A stretch of 64,000 bases of DNA, from NCBI RefSeq assembly GCF_035989305.1, contig NZ_CP108514.1, forward strand, positions 3,844,501 to 3,908,500, written 5' to 3'. Origin of the DNA: Streptomyces sp. NBC_01233 (GTDB taxonomy: Bacteria; Actinomycetota; Actinomycetes; Streptomycetales; Streptomycetaceae). How positions within the stretch are numbered: position 1 is the first letter of the stretch; every line of letters begins with the position of its first letter. The notes under the pieces were generated by a model that saw only the letters and a list, made by a program, of their open reading frames with translations, was not told the DNA's origin and did no database searches. A program made the translations under genes and the position numbers. This document shows positions 32,908-42,737 of the stretch, piece after piece.

Positions 32908-35900
32908 TCAGGAGGTGAAGTAGCCGTTCAGATCGGCGATCACATCGGCGGAACCGGTGTTGTTGTAGAAGGTCACCCGGCCGTCCACGACCGGGACGAC
33001 GACCAGGTTGGAGACCGTCTGTCCGGCCGTGAAGTTGAGGTTCGACACGTTGGGACGCGGCACCCCGTGCGGCTGGACGATCAGGTGGCCGTCCTGCGTC
33101 GGGCCGGTGACGGTGACGTTGAGGACCACCGCGGTGACCCCGGTCAGCGGCACGCCCTCGACGCCGGCGATCTGCAGGCTGACGACGCCGCCCTGGCCGA
33201 CGGACCCGGCGCGGGCGCCGAGACCGTAGCGGGTGTCCAGCAGCCGCACCGGCGAACCGGCGAACCGGCCGAGAACGTCGACCCGGTGGCCGAGTAGTAC
33301 CCGGTGACGTCCGCGATCAGGTCCACCGAACCGGCGTTGTTGCGCAGGTCCACCTTCCCGTTCACGACCGGCACCGTCACCAGGTTCGGGACGACCTGCC
33401 CGGCGGTGAAGTTGAGGTTCGACACTCCCGGCGCCGCCTGCCCGTTCGGGTAGACGGTGACGTGGCCGGCCTCGGTCGGACCGACGGCGGTCACGTTCAT
33501 GACGACCGCGGTCACCCCGCTCGCGGGGACCCCCTTCACACCGGCCACCTGAAGCGTCACGACCCCACCGGGACCGATCCGAGCCTTGTTGGCCCCAGTG
33601 CCGTCACGCGTGTCCAGGAACCGGGTGGGCGTGATCGGCGTCAGCGCGGAACCGGTGTCCGCCTTGTCGGTGTAGTACCCGGTGACGTCCGCGATCAGGT
33701 CCACCGAACCGGCGTTGTTGCGCAGGTCCACCTTCCCGTTCAGGACCGGAACGGTCACCAGGTTGGGCACGATCTGCCCCGCCGAGAAGTTGAGGTTCGA
33801 CACCGCGGGCTTGGGCTGCCCGTTCGGGTAGACCATCACGTGCCCGGCCTCGGTCGGGTAAACGGCGGTCACGTTCATGACGACCGCGGTCACCCCGGTC
33901 GCCGGGACGCCCTTCACACCGGCCACCTGAAGCGTCACGACCCCACCGGGACCGATCCGAGCCTTGTTGGCCCCAGTGCCGTCACGCGTGTCCAGGAACC
34001 GTGAGGGAGCGATCGGCACGAACCGGCTCTTCGCCGGAGTCGCCGCAGCCGTCACGGTGTAGGCCTTGGGGAGGTACCCCGGGGAGGGCACGCCGCTGGT
34101 GTACCCGGTGCCGTCGAGGACCACGTCGTACTTGCCGGGCGCCAGCCCGTTGGTGTCGACCAGGACGGTCAGCTCGGTTCCGTCGGCGTTCACGGAGACC
34201 GGCTTCATGAACGTCGCGTTCGTGGTGTCGGACTTCAGCGTCACCTTGGCGCCCAGGGTGAGCCCGGTACCACGGACGACGGCCTGGGTCTGCGTCCCGG
34301 CCGCACCGGTGGCGGGGCTGATCGAAGTCGGCAACTGGTTCGGCGGGCGGGTGCACCCGCGGTCGCAGATTCCCTGGATGCTGTACTCGGCAGGGGTCTC
34401 GCTCCTGGCCGCACTCATCAGCAGCAGGGCTTCACCCGCCTCGGAGTGGCTGTCGGTCGAGCAGCCGGCGCCGAACCTTCCCCACTCGCCGCCACACTGG
34501 TACCCGAGGTACGAGTTGTCCCAATTGGCGCGGCTCAACAGGTGCAGGCCGGGCTTGAAGAAGCTCGTGGCGCTGGTGGTTCCGACGACCTTGAACGCCT
34601 GCTCGGGCTTCACGTCCATCACGGCGCAGTAGGCGGTGGAGGACTCGGTGAGCAGCCCGCTCCGTACCGGAAAGCCGTCGACCGAGACCCGGTTGGCGGT
34701 GCACTCCGGTGCCCACCCGGTCGCCGTGGCGACCTTCCAGGTGTCCACATTGGTGTGGATGGGCTTGTCCTTGTACCCGGAGGCGAGCACGATCGCGACG
34801 TACGAGGTCGAGCCGGTGACCTGGCAGGAGATGCCCCACTGCCTGCAGACGTACTTGCCGTTGGCGTCGACCGCCATCAGCTGCGTCGACGGTCCGTACC
34901 GCGGGTCCTCGAGGGTCCGCGAGCTCAGCCAGATCCTGTCGGTCGCCGCTGCGCCGACCCGGACGCAGCGGGCGTCCAGGGCCGAGGTCAGGTCGAAGGG
35001 GGTGGACTGGCCGCCGACGGTCGTCGAGGCCGGAGCGGCACACTTCGCGGTCGCCGAGACGTCACGCCGGACCACTTTGTAGGTGTCCGTTCCCCAGCCG
35101 GTGAAGACGACCATCGCGGTGTACGGCACACCGGCGCTGAGAGCACAGATGCTGGTCGAGCCGCCATCGGTCGAGCACGCCGTGGTGCCCGCGGCGTCGA
35201 CCACCTGGATCGAGCCGTTCACCTTGTTCTGCTCGTTGGTGTAGTCGAGCATCTCGGCCGTGGAGTGCTTGTCCGCCGGCAGGCTCAGGCACTGCTGCCG
35301 GGCCTCCGCGCCGAGCGGGACCTCGGCGCCCCAGGAGCCGTCGAAGCCGGTCTGCGGCCAGGCGGCGCAGCCCGCGGCATCGCCGGTCCGGTGGATCACC
35401 AGCCGGAACGCCTGGGACTCCGTGCCGCTCAGCACCGCACGGAACGGGGCGGTGCCGGTCAGCTTGCAGACGTAGTACGAGTAGCCGTCCTCCTCGCACT
35501 GCTTGGCGCCGGCGGCGTCGTACATCGTGACGGCAGCGCTGGTGCCCTCGGCGGGCGGCCGGTTGAGCAGGTAGACGCCCTGGCCGCTGGCGGTCGGCAG
35601 GGTCAGGCAGAGCTGCTGCCCGGGCCCGCCGAAGGTGCCGGTGGCCGGACCGGCCACCAGGCCGTTGTCGTGCGTCGCGGTGCAGCCGCGGGTCTCCTTG
35701 GCGGAGTGGAACGCCATGCCGAACGCGCCGGCGTCGGTGCTCCGGGGGTCGACGGCCCAGGTGTGGTCACCGGGGGTCAGGTCGCAGGCGCCCTGCCCGC
35801 AGGCCGTGATCGCGGTGCCCTGGGCGTCGAACAGCGCGCCGTACGGAACGCTTCCGGAGGCGACCGGAGCGAACGTGTGGTGCGCGGCCTGCGCTACCCG

Positions 35901-36798
35901 CAGGGTGCGGCAGCGGGCCGTGGAGCTCAGGTCCGGGGCGGCCCCGAACGCCTGCGGTTCCACCACCGCGCAACCCTCGGGCGTGGAGAGCCGTGCCACG
36001 GTGAGGTCGTAGGTCTCGGCAGTGCCGGAGCCCTGGAGCACCGACATCCGGAACGGCGCGGTACCGGTGAGCTTGCAGTCGAGGGTCTCGCCGCGGTGGC
36101 TCTCCGTGCTGCAGACCATCTTGCCGGTGGCGTCGTAGACGTCCTGACCCACCCGGTACGTGGACGCGTAGCTGCGCAGCACGTCGTTCGCGGCCAGGTC
36201 CAGCGTGTAGCAGTCGCCCGCCGAACCCGCGGCCGGCGAGCCGTGGAACACGGTCGGGGCGCCGAGCTTGCGGTCGGCGGCGCCGACCGCCTTGCAGGCG
36301 GTGGAGGAGAGCAGCGGGACGTACGACACGGAGACGGCGTTCTCCGCACCGTAGGAGTCCGTGACCTCCAGCTTGTACGTGCCGGCCGTGCCCGTGGCGC
36401 AGCGCTGTGCCCCACCGGCACTGCCGGAACCGAGGACGTTCTCACAGGCGACCGTGGTGCCGTCCGGGGCCACCAGCTTGTAGTTGGCCCAGCGTTGGGT
36501 GACGACCTGGTACAGGACCACGTCCTTCTGCTGCGGCAGTGCGAGCGTGAAGGAGGCGGTCTTGTACGGGTCGACCGTGCAGGTGACGGTCGTGTGCGGC
36601 GCGAGGGCCGCCGGGCAGGCCTCGGCGGCGTCGCTCTTCGCGAGCGCACGCACGGCGGCCTCGCGGTCGGCCTTCGGGTCCGCCTTCGGCGGGGCCTTGG
36701 GCCCGGCCGGCGAGGAGCAACGCCCCGGAGACGACACCCGCCCGGGCGCCCCTCCCCCGTCTGTCCCGCAGTCTTCTGCCGATCGGCAGCAAGCTCAT
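32908..36798 (-). pseudogene. Very large secreted repeat protein, frameshifted near both ends
   Basis: Read as one gene it would code about 1,290 residues: a possible short signal region from ATG 36798 (RRLRDRRGRGARAGVVSGAL), a long part built of Cys-paired beta units (residues about 40-850), an IPT/TIG-like unit (SISPATGAAGTQTQAVVRGT), then three tandem units of about 126 residues of the common actinobacterial exported type (SRFLDTRDGTG to LIADVTGYY). Two shifts break it. One is at about 36711, where one extra C separates the signal frame from the body. The other is an 8-bp tandem duplication (33251-33266), after which the last unit (32908-33249) is out of frame. The body alone is open from GTG 36737 to 33144. 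It is probably a surface adhesin or binding protein in decay or phase variation. Confidence 0.75.
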
Positions 36799-37274
36799 GA
36801 ACCCCCCAGTTCAAGCAGGCCCGACTCCGGTGACCATCACGGGAGTTGCGGGCAGACGGAGTTTATCCGCCGGTGACTGACGGAACGCAGGGGGTTTACC
36901 CGCCGGTACGGTCACACCGGGAAAGCGGAAGGACCGGCTGTCGGCCGACGAGTAGCCGGTCGAGACTGCGGTGCTGTTCGATGGCCGCAGGAGGCGGGTG
37001 TCCATTCTGTCGGCGTACAGGTGAGTGAACCTGCCCCGGCCGCGTACGGATGAGAACGCACCGTCGCCGACGCCCTGAAAGGCTGGGCCAAAAGCCTTCC
37101 AACGCCTTTCCGGGACCGGCGGAGGGCGGCCGGCAGCGGTGCTGGATCCGCATCTGTACGAGCCCGGCATCGGGCCGCACACGTCGGCCGGGAGAAGAAG
37201 GGCCTGAAGCGGTGACCGGGTTGCGGTCGGTCCTACGAGCGGTCGGCGCCGGCCGACGTACGGGAGGTGCTGCG
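36799..37274. other. Intergenic region with direct repeats, divergent promoters
   Basis: This 476-bp region between the secreted protein and the MFS pump holds no supported gene. Two 14-bp direct repeats GTTTAYCCGCCGGT lie at 36861-36874 and 36894-36907, 33 bp apart, as candidate regulator sites. Small open frames exist in several phases but lack ribosome sites and codon bias. Confidence 0.5.
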
Positions 37275-38822
37275 GTGTCGACTGCGGAGACCCCATCCAC
37301 CATCGCGGTCCTCCCGATCATCTCGGGGCTCTCCCTCGCTTTCACGGTCACGGCCGTCGACCCGCTGATCCTCAGCCTGAACATGCCGCAGATCAGCCGG
37401 GCCCTCGACGTGCCGCCCGACGTCGTCGGGTTCCTGGGAGGCGCGGCGACGCTGGTCGTGGCCGCCGCCGTGCTCGCCGTGGGCAGTCTCGGGGACGCCT
37501 TCGGCCTCAAGCGGCTGCTGATGCTGGGGCTGGTCGGCGACATCGTCGTCAACCTGCTCTCCGCGCTCTCCCCCGGCTACATGTTCCTGCTGGTGATGCG
37601 CCTCCTCGACGGCCTGGCGCTGGCCGCGATGCTGGGAGTGTCGCTGGCCCTGCTCAAGGCGTCGGTGCCGGCGGAAAGACGGCCGGCGGCCATCGGCATC
37701 TTCATGGCCATCGAGATGGTGCTGTGCGGGGTGACCCCCGCGGCCGGGGGCTGGCTGGCGGAGACACTCGGCTGGCGGTGGCTGTTCCTGGTCGCCCCAC
37801 TCCTGTCGCTGATCGCGCTCGGGCTGACGGCCCGGTACGTCACCGAGCCCCCCGTCCAGCAGCGCCGCGGAGTCGACGTCGTCGGCGTCAGCCTGGTCGG
37901 CCTCGCCCTGCTGACCCTCGTCCACGGCATCGCCGAGGCGGAGAACGGGATCACCCGGATCGAGGCCTGGCTGCCGTTGGTGATCAGTGCGATCACCGGC
38001 GTGCTGTTCGTGTTCCATGAGCGCCGGACACCCGAACCGGTCCTGGAGCTGTCGCTGTTCCGCAGCGGCGCGTTCACCGTGGCCGCGCTGTCCAGTCTGA
38101 CGCTGAACTTCGCCGTCGCGGGGTTCAGTTTCGTCCTGGGGCAGTTCGGCAGTGTGATCCTGTCGCTGCCCCCGCGCACGATCGGCCTGCTGTTTCTGCC
38201 CGGCACCCTGCTGATCGCAGGCGCCGTCATCCTCGCCGGGCACCTGATCGAGAAGTACACCCCCCGGCCGATCCTCATCACCGGCCTGCTGTTGCTGGTC
38301 GCGAGCGGGCTGCTGATGGCGGCCACCGCCGAGCCCACGATGGCGCTGTGGATCCTCGTACTGGCCACCTGGCTCACCAACCTCGGGTCGCTGGTGGCCT
38401 CCGCCTCGGTGGCCGAGACCATCCTCTCGCACGCCCCACCCGGAAAGTCCGGCGCCGTGGCCTCCGTTCAGCCGGCGTTCGGAATGACCGGCTACGCGCT
38501 CGGCCCCGCCGTCTACCTCCTGCTGCTCAACCTCTTCTTCCAACGGCAGTGGCTCAACGACGCCGATGCGCGCGGTATGTCGGCGACCCAGGCCGAGCAG
38601 GCCGTGGACGCGACACGAAGCGCTATGGCGCGCAGTCCGGGCACCGCCGGATACGACCCGAACCTGCTCCGGCAGTCCGGACTGGACCTCGGGCTGGACT
38701 TCACCAACGGCCTGAGGCTCACCATGCTGGTCACGAGCCTCCTACCGCTCGCCCTGGCCGTGGCGGCGTACGTGCTCATGCCCCGCCGGAGCCGGACCGC
38801 ACCGCAGGACCGACCGGAGTGA
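37275..38822 (+). CDS. MFS drug efflux transporter, DHA2 (14-helix) type
   Basis: A 515-residue proton-driven exporter starting at GTG 37275 (GGGAGG 11-6 bases upstream); GTG 37212 is a weaker option. About 14 hydrophobic segments are visible. Motif A-like GSLGDAFGLKRLLMLG lies after helix 2 and the motif C-like stretch GVTPAAGGWLAETLGWRWLF in helix 5, as in QacA/SmvA-type pumps. The loop between helices 13 and 14 is large and hydrophilic (FQRQWLNDADARGMSATQAE), also typical of SmvA-like proteins. Export of cationic drugs is plausible. No dedicated regulator adjoins it. Confidence 0.9.
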   Translation: MSTAETPSTIAVLPIISGLSLAFTVTAVDPLILSLNMPQISRALDVPPDVVGFLGGAATLVVAAAVLAVGSLGDAFGLKRLLMLGLVGDIVVNLLSALSPGYMFLLVMRLLDGLALAAMLGVSLALLKASVPAERRPAAIGIFMAIEMVLCGVTPAAGGWLAETLGWRWLFLVAPLLSLIALGLTARYVTEPPVQQRRGVDVVGVSLVGLALLTLVHGIAEAENGITRIEAWLPLVISAITGVLFVFHERRTPEPVLELSLFRSGAFTVAALSSLTLNFAVAGFSFVLGQFGSVILSLPPRTIGLLFLPGTLLIAGAVILAGHLIEKYTPRPILITGLLLLVASGLLMAATAEPTMALWILVLATWLTNLGSLVASASVAETILSHAPPGKSGAVASVQPAFGMTGYALGPAVYLLLLNLFFQRQWLNDADARGMSATQAEQAVDATRSAMARSPGTAGYDPNLLRQSGLDLGLDFTNGLRLTMLVTSLLPLALAVAAYVLMPRRSRTAPQDRPE

Positions 38823-38958
38823 CGGATCGAACGGCTGCTTTCCCCAGCAGGGTTCCGAACGGGGGACGGACAGGCACCCGGCAGGTCCCGCTGGGGCTGC
38901 GGGGTCGGACGCGGCGGGTCAGCATGGAAGAAGGGGATGTTTCCGAGCGGAGGTTCCC

Positions 38959-39390
38959 ATGGCTGACAACGAGACTCTCGTCCGCGATCTCTTCCGGGCG
39001 TGGAACGACCGGGACTACGACGCCATCGCCGGGGCAGTCGCTCCGGACTGCACTCTCATCGACAAGGGCAGCGGGAGAAAGCTGGAGGGCCCGCAGGGGT
39101 TCACCTGGCTCGCCAAAACCCTGTTCAACGCGATGCCTGACGGCACGTTCACCCTCGACCGCCTCACGTCCCAGGGGGACACAGTGGTCGTCGAGTACAC
39201 GGGCAGCGGGACACAGACCGGGGACCTGGTCCTGCATGCGGGCACCGTGCCCGCCACTGGACGTCACATCACGCTGCACGCGTGCGACATCTACGAGGTC
39301 AAGGACGGCAAGATCCAGGAGGGCCGGGCCTATCTGGACACCGGCGCGATTATGAGCCAGCTCGGTCTGACCGAGCAGTTGCGGGCCTGA
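38959..39390 (+). CDS. SnoaL-like/ester cyclase family protein
   Basis: A 143-residue alpha+beta barrel protein of the NTF2/SnoaL class, starting at ATG 38959 with CGGAGG upstream. The N-terminal helix NETLVRDLFRAWNDRDYDAI is followed by the strand APDCTLIDKGSG. The central strands VVVEYTGSGTQTG and ITLHACDIYEVKDGKIQEG carry the acidic residues typical of SnoaL-like cyclases. Members range from polyketide cyclases to limonene-epoxide-type hydrolases and unassigned proteins. No polyketide genes are nearby, so function is open. Confidence 0.8.
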   Translation: MADNETLVRDLFRAWNDRDYDAIAGAVAPDCTLIDKGSGRKLEGPQGFTWLAKTLFNAMPDGTFTLDRLTSQGDTVVVEYTGSGTQTGDLVLHAGTVPATGRHITLHACDIYEVKDGKIQEGRAYLDTGAIMSQLGLTEQLRA

Positions 39391-39511
39391 CCGCGAGAAG
39401 CGCCCCGGCCGCCGATGAAGGCCGGCACGCGCACCTGACAACCCGGCACCACACAACGGGCTCACGCCCGTCCGACAGCAGCACCGACGCCCCCACGCTC
39501 CAAAAACGCCG

Positions 39512-39545
39512 AGATCCCGCCCAGCCTTTCGGCTGAACGGGATCT
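39512..39545 (-). terminator. tRNA-Ala terminator
   Basis: The hairpin AGATCCCG..CAGCC (39512-39526) pairs with GGCTG..CGGGATCT (39531-39545), leaving a two-base internal mismatch. It lies about 40 bases downstream of the tRNA on its strand. Confidence 0.75.
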
Positions 39546-39584
39546 TGTGACGATCCTCGAGAGCTACTCGCGAACTGTCGTTTG

Positions 39585-39658
39585 TGGACCTGTGGGGATT
39601 TGAACCCCAGACCCCCTCGATGCGAACGAGGTGCGCTACCAGACTGCGCCACAGGCCC
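39585..39658 (-). tRNA. tRNA-Ala (anticodon CGC)
   Basis: The minus-strand sequence folds into a standard cloverleaf of 74 bases. The acceptor GGGCCTG pairs with CAGGTCC and contains the G3-U70 wobble that identifies tRNA-Ala, with discriminator A73. D-stem GCGC/GCGC, anticodon stem CCTCG/CGAGG with loop TTCGCAT (anticodon CGC, reading GCG), T-stem TGGGG/CCCCA with loop TTCAAAT. The 3' CCA is not encoded. It shows no duplicated 3' end, so it is not an attachment site in use. Confidence 0.97.
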
Positions 39659-39736
39659 TTGCGACGTGTGAAACATTAGCATCCCCGCGCGGCTGCTCCA
39701 AAACGCGTATTCCGGAGCGTCCGCGCAGGTCACCGA

Positions 39737-40771
39737 TCACTCGTTGGCGGCGCGCGGGCGGTCGTCGCTCTCGTACTGGTCGAACAGCGGGGTGCGGCCG
39801 CCGGCCTGGCCGCGGGGGCGCGGGGTGGTCTGCGGATTCGCGTCCGGCTTGGGGGCCGCGGGCTGGGCGCGCAGGCGGGGTTCCGTCGGCTCGGCCGTGC
39901 TGGAGCGGGTCGCGCTCCAGGCGTCCGGGGACGCCGGGCCGGTGGCGCGGGGGGCGACCGGGGCCGTCACGTACGTCGGCAGCGGGACCGGGACCGGCTC
40001 CCAGCTGTCACCGCGGGCGGGGCCGCGTTCGCGCTCGCGCTGCTGGTCCACCCACTCGGCGTGGTCGGTCTGCTCGACGAGCGCGCGGCGCCCGGCCTCC
40101 TGCGGGGAGACCGGTGGCGCAGGGTCCGGTTCGGTGCCCGCGGGGGCGGTGTCCCCGGAGTCGCGGCGGCGCGGGCGGTTCTCCCGCAGCTGCCGCGCGG
40201 CCGCCTCGGCGCGCCGCCGGTCCATCGTGAACTCGTAGCGCCGTCGCTCCTGGACCCGCAGGTGCACGATGTACGTGCTCAGCAGCAGGGCGGGCACCGC
40301 GGGGGCCCACAGGAAACGCAGGCCGCCCACCGCCGCGACGACCGCACCGAGGGTGAAGACCAGGAAGAGGAGCGCGGTGGTGCGCCGGCGGCGTGCGAGG
40401 ACCTGGAGGCGCTGTTCGCGCCGGGCCCGCTCCGCGCGCTGCTCCCGCTCGGCGGCGGCCGGTCTCGGCTCCGCCCTGGTCGGGGGCACGACGACGGCCC
40501 GGGCGTCGGCGTCGACGGAATTCACCTTTTCCGTCGCGGCGTCCGGGTCCGCGTGGGGCTGGGGCCCCGCCTCCTCGTCACCGCGCTCACGCAGCCCCTT
40601 GGCGTAACGGCGCTCCATTCCCGCCCGGCCGGAAAGCAGCCGAATGGCAGTGGAGAAGCGTTCCGTCGGACGAGCCTCGTTCAGCTCGTCCTGCCTCCGG
40701 AGCCACATGGGCACCAAGTAGGCGGCCCAGGCCCCGACAATGACTGCGTAGATGAGGCCGCTGCTGCTCAC
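39737..40771 (-). CDS. sepX: SepX/GlpR-type divisome membrane protein
   Basis: A 344-residue protein starting at ATG 40771. A first helix (LIYAVIVGAWAAYLVPMWLR) opens the protein, then the conserved segment RPTERFSTAIRLLSGR, a charged cytoplasmic region, two closely spaced helices (residues about 132-170, LLFLVFTLGAVVAAVGGL), and a long Pro/Arg-rich disordered tail. This matches the actinobacterial family of SepX, needed for cross-wall formation in Streptomyces, and of GlpR, the membrane receptor of the MoeA-like protein Glp in Corynebacterium. The moeA-like gene lies 2 kb away in the same cluster. Assignment rests on recalled family traits and synteny. Confidence 0.8.
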   Translation of the reverse strand: MSSSGLIYAVIVGAWAAYLVPMWLRRQDELNEARPTERFSTAIRLLSGRAGMERRYAKGLRERGDEEAGPQPHADPDAATEKVNSVDADARAVVVPPTRAEPRPAAAEREQRAERARREQRLQVLARRRRTTALLFLVFTLGAVVAAVGGLRFLWAPAVPALLLSTYIVHLRVQERRRYEFTMDRRRAEAAARQLRENRPRRRDSGDTAPAGTEPDPAPPVSPQEAGRRALVEQTDHAEWVDQQRERERGPARGDSWEPVPVPLPTYVTAPVAPRATGPASPDAWSATRSSTAEPTEPRLRAQPAAPKPDANPQTTPRPRGQAGGRTPLFDQYESDDRPRAANE

Positions 40772-40940
40772 ACCTCACACCGTAGAGGGACGCGGGCGGG
40801 GGGATCGGCCAATTGGGCCGGTGTGTCGCGCGATCTCGCTGATATCACGGACTTTTTTTGTGATTCTTCGGATCAGGTTATGGGCGAATCGGCCCCCGAC
40901 CCCTTGCAGCGCCGATTAATTCGAACGGATATTCGGTTAT
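40772..40940 (-). promoter_or_regulatory. AT-rich upstream region of sepX with LexA-like box
   Basis: This 169-bp gap is unusually AT-rich for the window. TCGAAC-GGAT-ATTCGG at 40921-40936 matches the recalled Streptomyces LexA pattern TCGAAC-N4-GTTCGA at 10 of 12 defined positions. A seven-T run lies at about 40851-40857. No gene is seen. Confidence 0.4.
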
Positions 40941-41543
40941 CTATTTCGGCGGCGCCTGCGTGTGGCGCGCCCGGTGCCAGCGGCGCAGCAGCCCTTCCGG
41001 CACCTCCTCCACCGTGACCGCGTAGACGAGGTGGTCACGCCAGGCTCCGTCGATGTGCAGGTAGCGCGGCCGCAGCCCCTCCTCGCGCAGGCCCAGCTTC
41101 TCCACGACCCGCCGGCTCGGCCCGTTCTCGGGGCGGATGCACACCTCGATCCGGTGCAGGCCGACCTTCCCGAAGCAGTGGTCCACCGCCAGCGCGACCG
41201 CCGTCGGCATCACGCCGCGGCCCGCCACCTCGCGGTCCACCCAGTAACCGACGTGGGCCGCGCACATCGAGCCCCAGGTGATCCCGGCGACCGTCAGCTG
41301 GCCCACCAGGCGGCCCTGGTACTCGATGACGAAGGGCAGCATCCGGCCCGCGTTCGCCTCCGCCCGCAGGTGGCGGACCATCTGGCGGTACGTGGGCCGC
41401 TGTATCACCGGCCCCCACGGCGCGGGCGGCGGAATCGTCGCCTCCCACGGCCGGAGCCAGTCCCGGTTGCGCCGGTTGACCTCGCGCCAGGCCTTCTGGT
41501 CCCGCAGTCTTATCGGCCGGAGGGTCACGTCGCCGTCCGTCAA
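40941..41543 (-). CDS. rimJ: RimJ-like GNAT acetyltransferase
   Basis: A 200-residue GNAT protein beginning at TTG 41543 (a later GTG is possible). The N-terminal LRPIRLRDQKAWREVNRRNR, the core strand RLVGQLTVAGITWGSMCAAH, then VGYWVDREVAGRGVMPTAVA with the acetyl-CoA loop, and CIRPENGPSRRVVEKLGLRE are typical of RimJ/RimL-type enzymes that acetylate protein N-termini. A gene of this type lies at the same place in the corynebacterial galU-glp-rimJ-glpR cluster. The protein target here is unknown; a divisome or ribosomal target is speculation. Confidence 0.88.
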   Translation of the reverse strand: MTDGDVTLRPIRLRDQKAWREVNRRNRDWLRPWEATIPPPAPWGPVIQRPTYRQMVRHLRAEANAGRMLPFVIEYQGRLVGQLTVAGITWGSMCAAHVGYWVDREVAGRGVMPTAVALAVDHCFGKVGLHRIEVCIRPENGPSRRVVEKLGLREEGLRPRYLHIDGAWRDHLVYAVTVEEVPEGLLRRWHRARHTQAPPK

Positions 41544-41566
41544 GACGACCGGCCAGGAGGGGCCGT

Positions 41567-42187
41567 TCAGCTCTCGCTCCCGGAGGGTCCCGCCGGTCTG
41601 GGGTGGTCGCCGCCCCGGATCTGGTCCACGGCGTGCGGAAGGATGCGGGAGAGGACGGCGAGGCCGTCGCGCACCCCGCCCGTCGAGCCGGGGAGGTTGA
41701 CGATGAGGGTGTGCCCGGCGACCCCCGCCAGGCCCCGGGACAGGGCCGCGGCCGGCACCTTCGCCAGGCCTTCTGCGCGGATGGCCTGCGGAATCCCCGG
41801 AATCTCGTAGTCCAGCACCCGCGCGGTGGCGTCCGGGGTGCGGTCCGTCGGCGAGATGCCGGTGCCGCCGGTGGTCAGGATGACGTCGTACCCGCCGGCC
41901 ACGCCCTCGCGCAGCGCCTGCTCGACGGGATCGCCGTCCGGGACGACCCGCGGGCCGTCCACCGTGAAGCCGAGCTCCTCCAGCGCCTGCGCCAGCAACG
42001 GGCCGCCCTTGTCGGCGTACACGCCCTGCGAGGCCCGGTTCGAGGCCGTGACGACGAGCGCCCGGCCCGTGGCGCCAGGTGCCGGTGCGGCCGCCGGTAC
42101 GGGTGCGGACACGGCTTCCGGGGTCTGCGGGACGTGGTCCACGTGGCCCACGTGGCTGTGCACCTCACCGCCGCGCGGGGCGTTCAC
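41567..42187 (-). CDS. mogA: MogA/MoaB-type molybdopterin adenylyltransferase
   Basis: A 206-residue protein starting at GTG 42187 inside the moaC stop (GTGA). A 50-residue Pro/Ala-rich tail with several His (HSHVGHVDHVPQTP) precedes the MogA fold. Motifs include VVTASNRASQGVYADKGGPL, then ILTTGGTGISPTDRTPDATA and NLPGSTGGVRDGLAVLSRIL, which bind and adenylate molybdopterin before metal insertion. The His-rich tail is unusual for the family and could bind metal. It is co-transcribed with moaC and moeA. Confidence 0.9.
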   Translation of the reverse strand: MNAPRGGEVHSHVGHVDHVPQTPEAVSAPVPAAAPAPGATGRALVVTASNRASQGVYADKGGPLLAQALEELGFTVDGPRVVPDGDPVEQALREGVAGGYDVILTTGGTGISPTDRTPDATARVLDYEIPGIPQAIRAEGLAKVPAAALSRGLAGVAGHTLIVNLPGSTGGVRDGLAVLSRILPHAVDQIRGGDHPRPAGPSGSES

Positions 42188-42663
42188 GAGCGCGCCCAGT
42201 CGCCGGACTTGCCGCCGGTCTTCTCCTCCACCCGGACGTCCGTGATGACCGCGCCCTTGTCGACCGCCTTCACCATGTCGATCACGGTGAGGCCGGCGAC
42301 CGCGACGGCGGTCAACGCCTCCATCTCGACGCCCGTACGGTCGGTCGTCTTCACGGTGGCGAGGATCTCGACGGCGTCGTCGGCGACCGACAGGTCGACC
42401 TTCACGCCCGAGACCGCCAGCGGGTGGCAGAGGGGGATCAGGTCGGGGGTCTTCTTCGCCCCCATGATCCCGGCGATCCGCGCGGTGGCGAGGGCATCGC
42501 CCTTGGGGACGCCCTCGCCGCGCAGCAGCTCGATCACCCGGGGGGAGACGAGCACACGTCCACTGGCCCGGGCCGTCCGGGTGGTGACGTCCTTCTCCGA
42601 GACGTCGACCATCCGGGCCGCCCCGGCATCGTCGATGTGGGTCAGCCTGCTCTGCGTACTCAT
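42184..42663 (-). CDS. moaC: Cyclic pyranopterin monophosphate synthase MoaC
   Basis: A 159-residue enzyme of the first molybdenum cofactor step, which with MoaA converts GTP to cyclic pyranopterin monophosphate. Sequence marks: MVDVSEKDVTTRTARASG, the AARIAGI-like helix GDALATARIAGIMGAKKT, then LIPLCHPLAVSG with the conserved His, and TDRTGVEMEALTAVAVAGLT with the DRTGVEMEAL active-site signature. The C-terminal DKGAVITDVRVEEKTGGKSG is conserved. It starts at ATG 42663 and overlaps mogA by four bases. Confidence 0.96.
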   Translation of the reverse strand: MSTQSRLTHIDDAGAARMVDVSEKDVTTRTARASGRVLVSPRVIELLRGEGVPKGDALATARIAGIMGAKKTPDLIPLCHPLAVSGVKVDLSVADDAVEILATVKTTDRTGVEMEALTAVAVAGLTVIDMVKAVDKGAVITDVRVEEKTGGKSGDWARS

Positions 42664-42737
42664 ACTCTGCGCGTCGCTTCCGTCCGGGCCCCCGAGGGGC
42701 CTGTGTGGTGCAACACGCTACCCGCACCGGCCCCACT

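Noticed and set aside
39585..39658. tRNA-Ala as an integration site
   Set aside because: No integrase gene or duplicated 3' end lies next to it; the AICE is 30 kb away.
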